From the NCBI GenBank assembly GCA_964531675.1, contig CAZHFW010000004.1, positions 62,001 through 126,000 of the forward strand: a DNA stretch of 64,000 nucleotides. Direction: 5' to 3'. The position numbers and the translations under genes were made by a program. This document shows, one piece after another, positions 42,175 through 49,618 of this stretch (its first letter is position 1; every line of letters begins with the position of its first letter). This DNA comes from CAZHFW01 sp964531675 (GTDB lineage Bacteria > Planctomycetota > Phycisphaerae > Phycisphaerales > UBA1924). The notes beneath the pieces were generated by a model. The model was not told the origin of the DNA, searched no databases, and was given only the letters and a program-made list of their open reading frames with translations.

Positions 42175-45039
42175 ATGCTCACGTGCGACGGGCGGGGGAA
42201 ACTTCAGAGGTTCGCTCGGCGTCTCTCCGCTGCGGCGCTGGGAATCGGGTGCGTGGCCAGCGCTGTCCACGCGGGGCCGCCCGACGGGTTCATTGATGCC
42301 GCGGTGGTGTCCAACTGGAACCAGGCGGTCGGTGTCGTCTTCGATGCGGCGGGCCGGGGCTATGTCTGGGAGAAGTCCGGGCACGTCTGGCTCGTCGAGA
42401 ACGGCGTGAAGTCCGCCGAGCCGCTCATCGACATCGAGGAGGAAGTGGGGGACTGGCGCGACCTGGGCCTGCTCGGCTTCGCGCTGGACCCGAACTTCCA
42501 GAGCAACGGGTACATCTACCTGCTGTATGACGTCGACTATCACCACCTGAAGTACTTCGGCACCGCCCAGTACGACCCCTTCAAGAACGAGTACTTCCAC
42601 GACACGATCGCGCGCGTCACGCGCTACACGTGCAATGCCTCCGATGGCTTCCGCTCCGTCGATCCCAACTCGCGGCACGTGCTCATCGGCGAGAGCATGT
42701 CCACGGGCTTTCCCATCACGCACCAGTCCCACTCCATCGGCACGCTCATGTTCGGCGCCGACGGCACACTCCTCGTCGGTTGCGGCGACGGCGCCAACTA
42801 CTCCGAGAACCCCGATGTCGGCGGGTTCCGCGACGGCAGCAGCAACACGGCGCTGACCGACGGCATCATCAGGCCCGACGAAGACATCGGCGCGTTCCGG
42901 GCCCAATACGTCGACTCGCTCTCCGGCAAGGTCCTGCGCATCGACCCCGCGACGGGGGATGGCGTTCCCAGCAATCCGTTCTACGACGCGGGCAATCCGC
43001 GTGCGGCCCGCTCGCGCGTCTGGGCCATGGGCTTCCGCAATCCGTTCCGCTGGTGCATCAGGCCCGGGACAGGCAGCGCCAATCCCGCACAGGCTGATCC
43101 GGGCACGCTCTTCATCGGCGATGTGGGCTGGGGGCTCTGGGAGACCATCAAGGTCACGCACGCGGGAGGCGCCAACTTCGGCTGGCCTCTCTATGAGGGA
43201 TTGGAGACCAATCAGCCGTACGTCGACGCGTCGCCCTTCAACCTCGCCGCGCCCAACCCCTTGGCGGGTGGAGCATGCCCGGCGTTCTTCCGTTTCCGCG
43301 ATCTGCTCGCGCCGGACACGCTCGGGCCGGCGAGCTGGCCCAATCCGTGCAATCCCGCGCAGCAGATCCCCGCATCCGTGCATCGCATGAAGCACACCCG
43401 GCCGGCACTGGACTACTACCACCTGCCCTGGGGCCCGTCGCGCTCGCCTTCCTATGCCGGCAATGAGCCCTCAACGATCAGCATGGGAACGCCCGGGAGT
43501 CCGATCGCGGGGCCGAGCTTCGGAGGCAACTGCATCACCGGCGGCGTGTTCTACACCGGGTCTTCCTTCCCGCCCGAGTACCACAACGCCTATTTCTTCG
43601 CGGAGTTCGACCTCCAGAAGATGAAGGTCGCCTCGGTTAACTCCGCGGATCAGTTCACCTCCATCGAGCCTTTCAACGACGCGGCCGGCGCGGTGGTCTG
43701 CTTCGCACAGAGCCCGCACGACGACGCGATCTACTACATCCGCTACGACGAGTTCGGCAACAGCCAGCTCCGGCGGATCACCTACGGGACCGACGGCCCG
43801 CCGGTGGCGGTTGCTTCGGTCACGCCCCAGTTCGGCCCGGCGCCGCTCGAGGTTCAGTTCTCAAGCGCCGGATCGGAAGATCCGGAGGGCCTGCCTTTGC
43901 GGTTTGAGTGGAACTTCGGCGATGGCTCGCCGCCAAGCCATGAGGCCAATCCGACGCACACCTATATCAACGGCGAGGACATCACAGGCGAAGGCATCCT
44001 GATCGCGCACGTCTATGAGCTCGATCCGCCCGGTCCGAGCGGCATGAGCAACACCAACCCCGAGATCGTCCGCGACTTTGACTTTCCGCCCACCGGCTCG
44101 GGCAATCCGCAGCGCGAGTTCAGCACCGATCACTACGGCCAGCAGGGCGACTTCGACTGGTTCGGGTACTACTTCGTCCAGCCTCGCGTCATCTCACGCA
44201 TGTACTTCCAGGAAGGCATCCACTTCCCCAGCGGCGGATGGTGGGACGAGCTCAAGGTCGACATCGTCGTCAACGGCGACACCTGGCAGAACGTCCCGGT
44301 GTACTCCATCAATCCGCCCTACGCCGGCGCCGCGGCCCCCAACTTCTCCGGCTACGTGATCGACATCCCGCCTGTGCTGACCAACGGCGTGCGCATCAGC
44401 GGAAAACCCGGAGGCTCGGACAAGTTCATCAGTCTCGGTGAGCTCCGCGTGATCGCAGCGGCCGACGCCTACCCGACGCGGCACGATGTCACGCTGACCG
44501 TGACCGACGCGGTCGACCAGTCGGTCTCCGAGCAGGCCATCGTCGTGACCAACGACACGCCCCCGAGCGTCGACATCACGGATCCGCCCGAGGGCTTCCG
44601 CTGGAACCCCGGCGCGACCTTCACCCAGCACCTCCGCGCCGATATCGATGACACCGAGGATGGACCCTCGGGGCTCGCGTGCGTCTGGCAGGCGATCCTC
44701 AAGCACAACGATCACACCCACCCGGATCCGGAAGATCCAAACTGTGAGTCGGAGGCGCCCATCGCGCCCCACGGCTCGGATTGCGGGCTTTACCACTGGG
44801 AGTTCGTCCTCACCGTGACCGACTCCCAGGGCCTCTCGACGCGCGTGATCCGGGAGATGTTCCCCAACTGCTGCGCCGCCGACATCAACTCCGATCGCGA
44901 GGTGGATCTGGTCGACTTCTTTGCGTTCTTCAACGGCTGGGACGCCCAGACCGCCGCGGCGGACGTGACCAGCGACCACATCATCGACCTGGAGGACTTC
45001 TTCGCCTTCTTCAACTCCTTTGATCAGGGTTGCCCATAG
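42175..45039 (+). CDS. Glucose/sorbosone dehydrogenase-like protein with PKD-like region and GC-type dockerin
   Basis: A 954-residue exported protein. Signal peptide about 10-32 (LSAAALGIGCVASAVHA). Residues about 40-540 are a six-bladed propeller of the PQQ-type glucose/sorbosone dehydrogenase family: DLGLLGFALDPNFQSNGYIY, LMFGADGTLLVGCGDGANY, LSGKVLRIDPATGDGVP, WAMGFRNPFRW and GTLFIGDVGWGLWETI. At about 545-620 a PKD-like domain follows (PLEVQFSSAGSEDPEG, FEWNFGDGSPPS), then an uncharacterised beta domain and another PKD-like segment. Dockerin-like tail about 899-954, loops ADINSDREVDLVDFF and ADVTSDHIIDLEDFF, ends GCP, no internal Cys pair. ATG 42175 follows GGAGG. Likely a cell-surface sugar-binding or sugar-oxidising protein; cofactor use is inference. 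Confidence 0.85.
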   Translation: MLTCDGRGKLQRFARRLSAAALGIGCVASAVHAGPPDGFIDAAVVSNWNQAVGVVFDAAGRGYVWEKSGHVWLVENGVKSAEPLIDIEEEVGDWRDLGLLGFALDPNFQSNGYIYLLYDVDYHHLKYFGTAQYDPFKNEYFHDTIARVTRYTCNASDGFRSVDPNSRHVLIGESMSTGFPITHQSHSIGTLMFGADGTLLVGCGDGANYSENPDVGGFRDGSSNTALTDGIIRPDEDIGAFRAQYVDSLSGKVLRIDPATGDGVPSNPFYDAGNPRAARSRVWAMGFRNPFRWCIRPGTGSANPAQADPGTLFIGDVGWGLWETIKVTHAGGANFGWPLYEGLETNQPYVDASPFNLAAPNPLAGGACPAFFRFRDLLAPDTLGPASWPNPCNPAQQIPASVHRMKHTRPALDYYHLPWGPSRSPSYAGNEPSTISMGTPGSPIAGPSFGGNCITGGVFYTGSSFPPEYHNAYFFAEFDLQKMKVASVNSADQFTSIEPFNDAAGAVVCFAQSPHDDAIYYIRYDEFGNSQLRRITYGTDGPPVAVASVTPQFGPAPLEVQFSSAGSEDPEGLPLRFEWNFGDGSPPSHEANPTHTYINGEDITGEGILIAHVYELDPPGPSGMSNTNPEIVRDFDFPPTGSGNPQREFSTDHYGQQGDFDWFGYYFVQPRVISRMYFQEGIHFPSGGWWDELKVDIVVNGDTWQNVPVYSINPPYAGAAAPNFSGYVIDIPPVLTNGVRISGKPGGSDKFISLGELRVIAAADAYPTRHDVTLTVTDAVDQSVSEQAIVVTNDTPPSVDITDPPEGFRWNPGATFTQHLRADIDDTEDGPSGLACVWQAILKHNDHTHPDPEDPNCESEAPIAPHGSDCGLYHWEFVLTVTDSQGLSTRVIREMFPNCCAADINSDREVDLVDFFAFFNGWDAQTAAADVTSDHIIDLEDFFAFFNSFDQGCP

Positions 45040-45126
45040 TCACACAGGGCCCGGGAGTCCCCCGGACCGTTCGGAACATTCGAGTTACCCTGAGCACCCA
45101 GGCCGCGCTGAGCACTGAGACCAGAG

Positions 45127-45160
45127 GACCCGCCCGATCCGTCTGGGCGGGTCTTTTCTT
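45127..45160 (+). terminator. Rho-independent terminator after the dehydrogenase-like gene
   Basis: Stem GACCCGCCC (45127-45135) with GGGCGGGTC (45145-45153), then TTTTCTT. It lies 87 bases after the stop. Confidence 0.85.
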
Positions 45161-45279
45161 GCGCGGACCGCCGAAACAGCGGGAGTTCGCTTGGGTCATT
45201 CTGGGGGTCTTGGCAAACTTGGCTCCCGGTCCTGTCCCCCGGCACACCCGGCGCGACAACTTCGAGCGGAGGTATGTGC

Positions 45280-47136
45280 ATGGCCCGCAACCCAGATCAA
45301 GCTGCATCGTCCCGCCCCGCTCGAATCACCCTCGCGGCCCTGGTCGCGGGCGTCCCGCTGAGCCTCAGCGCCATCATGGGCGTGGCGTACATCGCCAACG
45401 CGGCGCTCCCGCCGGTCCCGGTCCCGCCTGAGAATCCGATCACCGAGCCCAAGCGTCAGCTCGGCAAGATCCTCTTCTGGGACGAGCAGCTCTCCACCTC
45501 CAACGTGGTGTCGTGCGGCAGCTGCCACATCCCGGGCCGCGGCGGTTCGGACCCCAGGCTCGCGCGGGCCGCGGGCGTTGACAATGTGCTCAACACCCCC
45601 GACGACATCATCGCCTCGCCCGGCGTCGTGAACTCGGACACGAACAACAACTTCTCGCCCAGCGCGACCTTCGGTCTGCGCGTGCAGGTCACGGGCCGCA
45701 CCGCCCGCTCGCCCATCAACGCGGTTTACGCCCAGGAGCTCTTCTGGGATGGCCGGGCGCCCTCGCGGTTCGTCGATCCGGAGACCGGGCAGCAGGCCAT
45801 CGCGGTTGGCGGCGCTCTGGAGAATCAGGCGCTGGCCCCGATCCAGAACACGACCGAAATGGCCCACGCGGGGCTGAGCTGGTCCAATGCTGCCGAGCGC
45901 ATCCGCCGGGCCAGGCCCCTTGATCTGGCGACCAACATCCCGCCGGACATCGCCAGCGCCATCGCGGCCAATCCGACCTATCCCGCGCTCTTCAAGGCGG
46001 CCTTCGGCGACGAAGCGATCACCGCGACCCGCATCGCCTTTGCGATCGCGACCTACGAGCGCACGCTCATCGCCGATCAGACGCCCTGGGATCGCTTCCA
46101 GGCGGGCCAGCAGAACGCGTTGACGCCCCAGCAGGTGCAGGGCATGAACGCATTCAACGCGTCCAACTGCAACCGCTGCCACGCGGGCTCGCTCTTCTCC
46201 GACAACTCGTTCCGCAACGTCGGCCTCAGGCCGCCCGCGGAGGACACGGGGCGTCAGGTCGTCACCGGAAACCCCAACGATCGCGGCAAGTTCCGTGTGC
46301 CGTCGCTCCGCAACGTCGGGCTGAAGAACTCGTTCTTCCACAATGGCCAGGCCGCGACTCTGCCCGACGTGATCCGCTTCTACGCCCGCGCCCCCGGCGC
46401 GCTGCCGCAGTTCCCGGACAACCAGGATCCGATCATGCAGACCGTCGCGGTCCCGCCGCAGGTCGCGCCCCTGATCCAGGATTTCCTGCAGAACGGCCTG
46501 ACGGATCCGCGCGTAGCGGCCCAGACGTTCCCGTTCGACAAGCCCACGCTCCTCGGCGAGCGTCCCACCGAAACACCGACGGTCATCGTCGCGGGCAACG
46601 CGGGTTCGGGCAATGTTGTGCCGCGTGTGGTGCTCAACGCTCCGGGCTTGCTTGGAAGCCGCGAGTTCCGTGTCGGTCTCGACGGTGCATTGGGCGGCGC
46701 CACCGCGGTCCTGGCGATCTCGAACACGCCCCCGAGCAACGGGAAGATCACGCCCACCGAGACGTTTGATCCGATCGTGGTCGGAGGCTCGGGCGCGGGC
46801 AACGGGTTTGCGACCCAGCAGTGGACGCTCTCGCCGATGAAGTTCTCCTCAGGGCAGATCGTGTACGCCCAGTGGATCGTGAACGACTCCGCCGCCGCGG
46901 GTGGGCAGGCCTGGTCGCAGGTCGCGCGGATCCCGGTGATCTGCGGCTCGTCGGGCTGCGTGACCCCGTGCCGGATGATCGACCTCAACGCCGACGGCGC
47001 GGTTGATCTGGCGGACTTCTTCCAGTTCTTCGGCGACTTCGACACCGGCGCGTCCGGCGCTGAAGTGGATGGCGTGCCCGGGATCGATCTGGGCGACTTC
47101 TTCGCCTTCCTCGGAGCCTTCGACACCGGCTGCTGA
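45280..47136 (+). CDS. MauG/CcpA-type di-heme peroxidase with GC-type dockerin
   Basis: A 618-residue exported protein. Signal/anchor segment about 16-42. Residues about 55-405 are a bacterial di-heme cytochrome c peroxidase / MauG domain, with two haem sites: CGSCH at 79-83 and CNRCH at 297-301. It also has LGKILFWDEQLST, RTARSPINAVYAQELFWDGRA, FRVPSLRNVGLKNSFFHNG and DVIRFYAR, all typical. A beta-rich segment of about 150 residues follows. The dockerin-like tail (564-618) has loops IDLNADGAVDLADFF and AEVDGVPGIDLGDFF, ends FDTGC, and lacks the internal Cys pair. Of two ATGs six bases apart, 45280 has correct spacing from CGGAGG. A terminator isolates it. Probably reduces peroxide or oxidises a partner at the cell surface. 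Confidence 0.9.
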   Translation: MARNPDQAASSRPARITLAALVAGVPLSLSAIMGVAYIANAALPPVPVPPENPITEPKRQLGKILFWDEQLSTSNVVSCGSCHIPGRGGSDPRLARAAGVDNVLNTPDDIIASPGVVNSDTNNNFSPSATFGLRVQVTGRTARSPINAVYAQELFWDGRAPSRFVDPETGQQAIAVGGALENQALAPIQNTTEMAHAGLSWSNAAERIRRARPLDLATNIPPDIASAIAANPTYPALFKAAFGDEAITATRIAFAIATYERTLIADQTPWDRFQAGQQNALTPQQVQGMNAFNASNCNRCHAGSLFSDNSFRNVGLRPPAEDTGRQVVTGNPNDRGKFRVPSLRNVGLKNSFFHNGQAATLPDVIRFYARAPGALPQFPDNQDPIMQTVAVPPQVAPLIQDFLQNGLTDPRVAAQTFPFDKPTLLGERPTETPTVIVAGNAGSGNVVPRVVLNAPGLLGSREFRVGLDGALGGATAVLAISNTPPSNGKITPTETFDPIVVGGSGAGNGFATQQWTLSPMKFSSGQIVYAQWIVNDSAAAGGQAWSQVARIPVICGSSGCVTPCRMIDLNADGAVDLADFFQFFGDFDTGASGAEVDGVPGIDLGDFFAFLGAFDTGC

Positions 47137-47156
47137 GCAAACCGAGTTTTCCCTCC

Positions 47157-47191
47157 GGGCCCCGGCGATTGTGCTGGGGCCCGCTGTCTTT
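47157..47191 (+). terminator. Rho-independent terminator after the di-heme peroxidase gene
   Basis: Stem GGGCCCC (47157-47163) with GGGGCCC (47176-47182), then GCTGTCTTTTGG. It lies 20 bases after the stop. Confidence 0.65.
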
Positions 47192-47393
47192 TGGGGCCGT
47201 TCTGCAATAGGCTGGGCCCCTCAAGACATTGGCGGATGATGACGATTCGGGGGTCGGTGAGAAGCAGAGCGGGCCCGTGCGGGCCGCAGATTTCACAGCC
47301 CGGGCCTCGTGGACCCGGGCGTGTGTGACAGGCGTCGCGGCGGTTCGCCGCGGCCAAGGCCCGCTTCGTCGTCGGACAACCAGGGAGAAGATC

Positions 47394-48947
47394 ATGCCTC
47401 GTGGACTTTCCAGCCAAGTTCGCGTCGTGATCGCGTCGGGCCTGCTCGCTGCAGCCGGAGCGATCTGCCAAGCTCAAACCACCGTTGACGAGGGCTTCAC
47501 GTATCAAGGGAGGCTCAGCGAAGACGGTTCCCTGGCGACCGGTACGTACGACTTCCGGTTCCAGCTCTTCAGCACGGATACCGGCGGCGCGATCCTCTCC
47601 CAGTTCGACGTCGCGGACCTCGGGGTGACAAGCGGACTCTTTCAGACCAAGGTCTTCTTCGGCAAGTTCATCAAGACCACCGAGAAGCGCTGGATGCAGG
47701 TCCTTGTGCGGCCCGGCGCGAGCACCGGCGCGTTCACCGCGCTGGGAGATCGTCAGGAACTCAACGCGGTTCCCTTTGCCACCCGGGCCATCATCCCGCC
47801 GACGATGCAGGAGGTCTTCAACGCCTCGAGCTTCCCGACTGTTGCGGTTGGAGCCACTTCGTTCTGCCTGAATCCGCCCACCTCAAATGACGAGGCGTTC
47901 CGCATCTTCAAGGGCTTCGGCGCGATCGGCTCGGGCCAGGTGGCGCCGGGATCGCTCCGGACGTTCAACGGCACCCTCGACACCCTCGCGACGGGATTCC
48001 TCGGACCGGTGACCAATGGTCTGGGCGCCGGTGATGGCCTGGCGCTGTGGGATCTCGGAGGAGCCACCGGATCCGGCGTGGCGCGATCGCTTGCCTACAT
48101 CGGGCCCGGCCCGCAGAGCTCCGGCGGTCAGCTTGCACTCTCCCGCGACACCGCTGGGAACCTCGGCGTGCTCATCCAAGGCAACGCTGCGGGCGGATCT
48201 CCGAAGCTCACGCTGACCAACGGCGCGTCGGCCATTCTCCTCGACCCCGGCGCTTCCAGCGCCACCTCGAAGGTCGTGCTTCCGATCGACGCAATCCAGC
48301 GCGAAGAGATCCAGGATGAGCCCGGCGTCGCGAACGCAACCCAGTCCGGATCGGTCGCGGTTGGTCTGGCCATGGCGGCGGCGCACTCGGCGTCCATCAC
48401 CGCGCCCGCGGACGGGTTCGTCATGGTCATCGCGTCCGGACGTGCCACGGTCAACCACGTGACGGGCACCGCCACGTCGCTGGTCTACGGCGTCTCCATC
48501 TCACCAACCTCCGTCGGCGCGACGCAGCAGCAGGCCATCACGATCCCCGCGTCCGCTCCCACGGGTTCCTACGTCATCCCGTGCTCGACGCACGCCATCT
48601 TCTCGGTCGCGAGTGGCGCGTCGACGTTCTTCCTCAATGCGCAGCGGAGTGGCGGCGGCGCATCAAGCGCCACGCTCAGCCTGGTCACGCAGTCGTGCGT
48701 GTACTTCCCGACCAAGTACGGCTCGATCACCGCACCCCGCCCGGCTGCGCCCGGGACTCCCCCGATGCGCGGGCCGTTGACCGACGCGGAGCTCCAGGAC
48801 TCCGTCGCCGGCGCTGCCGCGGCGAACCAGGACCGCATCGGACGCGAACTGGCCGAGATGAGGCAAAGGCTCGCCGAACTGGAGGCCGAGCTGGCCCGAC
48901 GTCAGGCCCCGGCGCTCCGGACCGCCGGCTCCGAGGGGGTGCGCTGA
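47394..48947 (+). CDS. Secreted protein with TYQGRL domain, coupled to a dockerin gene
   Basis: A 517-residue exported protein of unknown function. Signal peptide about 1-28 (VVIASGLLAAAGAICQAQ). It begins VDEGFTYQGRLSEDGS followed by GTYDFRFQLFSTDTGG, an N-terminal domain I recall from many planctomycete surface proteins. The middle is beta-rich and low in charge. The last 40 residues form a helical heptad-like tail (AANQDRIGRELAEMRQRL) that could oligomerise. It carries no dockerin itself, but its TGA overlaps the ATG of the following 130-residue dockerin protein, so the two are coupled. ATG 47394 follows AGGGAGAAG. No enzyme motif. Confidence 0.7.
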   Translation: MPRGLSSQVRVVIASGLLAAAGAICQAQTTVDEGFTYQGRLSEDGSLATGTYDFRFQLFSTDTGGAILSQFDVADLGVTSGLFQTKVFFGKFIKTTEKRWMQVLVRPGASTGAFTALGDRQELNAVPFATRAIIPPTMQEVFNASSFPTVAVGATSFCLNPPTSNDEAFRIFKGFGAIGSGQVAPGSLRTFNGTLDTLATGFLGPVTNGLGAGDGLALWDLGGATGSGVARSLAYIGPGPQSSGGQLALSRDTAGNLGVLIQGNAAGGSPKLTLTNGASAILLDPGASSATSKVVLPIDAIQREEIQDEPGVANATQSGSVAVGLAMAAAHSASITAPADGFVMVIASGRATVNHVTGTATSLVYGVSISPTSVGATQQQAITIPASAPTGSYVIPCSTHAIFSVASGASTFFLNAQRSGGGASSATLSLVTQSCVYFPTKYGSITAPRPAAPGTPPMRGPLTDAELQDSVAGAAAANQDRIGRELAEMRQRLAELEAELARRQAPALRTAGSEGVR

Positions 48948-49339
48948 TGCGAGGAATGCACTTCTTCATCCACGTCGCGGTCGCGATGTCGGCGCCGGCC
49001 GCGGGCGCTCAGGTCTTCTCGCTCACGTGGACCACCCTGGATCCCGCGGGAACGCTCGCTGCGTCAGGGGGGAGCTTTGAGATCTCCGCGACCGCCGGCC
49101 AGGTCGATGGCGTTTCCCCGAGCTTTGCCACACCCTGGAACCTCAGGCCCGGGTTTTGGGGTGGAGACCCGGTGTGCCTGGCCGATCGCAATGGCGACGC
49201 GGTCGTCGACCTCCTGGACTTCTTCAGCTTCTTCGGATGCTGGGACGCCAGCAGCCTGTGCGCCGACATCGATGGGAGCGGGCTGGTTGACCTCTCCGAC
49301 TTCTTCGCGTTCTTCAACGCCTGGGATCAGTTCTGTTGA
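48947..49339 (+). CDS. Short GC-type dockerin protein, translationally coupled
   Basis: A 130-residue exported protein and the smallest dockerin carrier here. Signal peptide about 1-24 (FFIHVAVAMSAPAAGAQ). Residues about 25-72 have GGSFEISATAGQVDG and a PGFWGGD end, a remnant of a repeat I recall as common in planctomycete surface proteins. The dockerin-like tail (77-130) has loops ADRNGDAVVDLLDFF and ADIDGSGLVDLSDFF, ends WDQFC and keeps the internal Cys pair (GCWD...LCAD). Its ATG overlaps the upstream stop (TGATG), with GAGGGGG before it, so it is made together with the TYQGRL protein and may anchor it. Confidence 0.78.
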   Translation: MRGMHFFIHVAVAMSAPAAGAQVFSLTWTTLDPAGTLAASGGSFEISATAGQVDGVSPSFATPWNLRPGFWGGDPVCLADRNGDAVVDLLDFFSFFGCWDASSLCADIDGSGLVDLSDFFAFFNAWDQFC

Positions 49340-49618
49340 GGCTGGCCAGGGTCGCCCCCGGGGAAGCGTCGAGAGATTGAGCCTGGAAGACTGGGGGCTT
49401 TGTGTTTTGGGGCTGGTACGCGTTTGGTTCGGGATTGTTACCAGACGTTTGGATGATTGGATGTGGATATCCGCTTGCGTGGGCTGAAGGGCAGGGTTAG
49501 TCTGGCACGACGAGTAGTGCAGCTGCCGGGCTTTCACATCGGACGTCGACCGGTGTGACTGGCATCGAAGCGGTGGGGCCGGCGACCGCTGCGCGACTCG
49601 CGAGAAGAGGTGCTGAGG

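Noticed and set aside
47394..48947. Phage tail-fibre-like protein
   Set aside because: The beta-rich body and coiled-coil end resemble fibres superficially, but it has a signal peptide, the planctomycete TYQGRL start and no phage neighbours.
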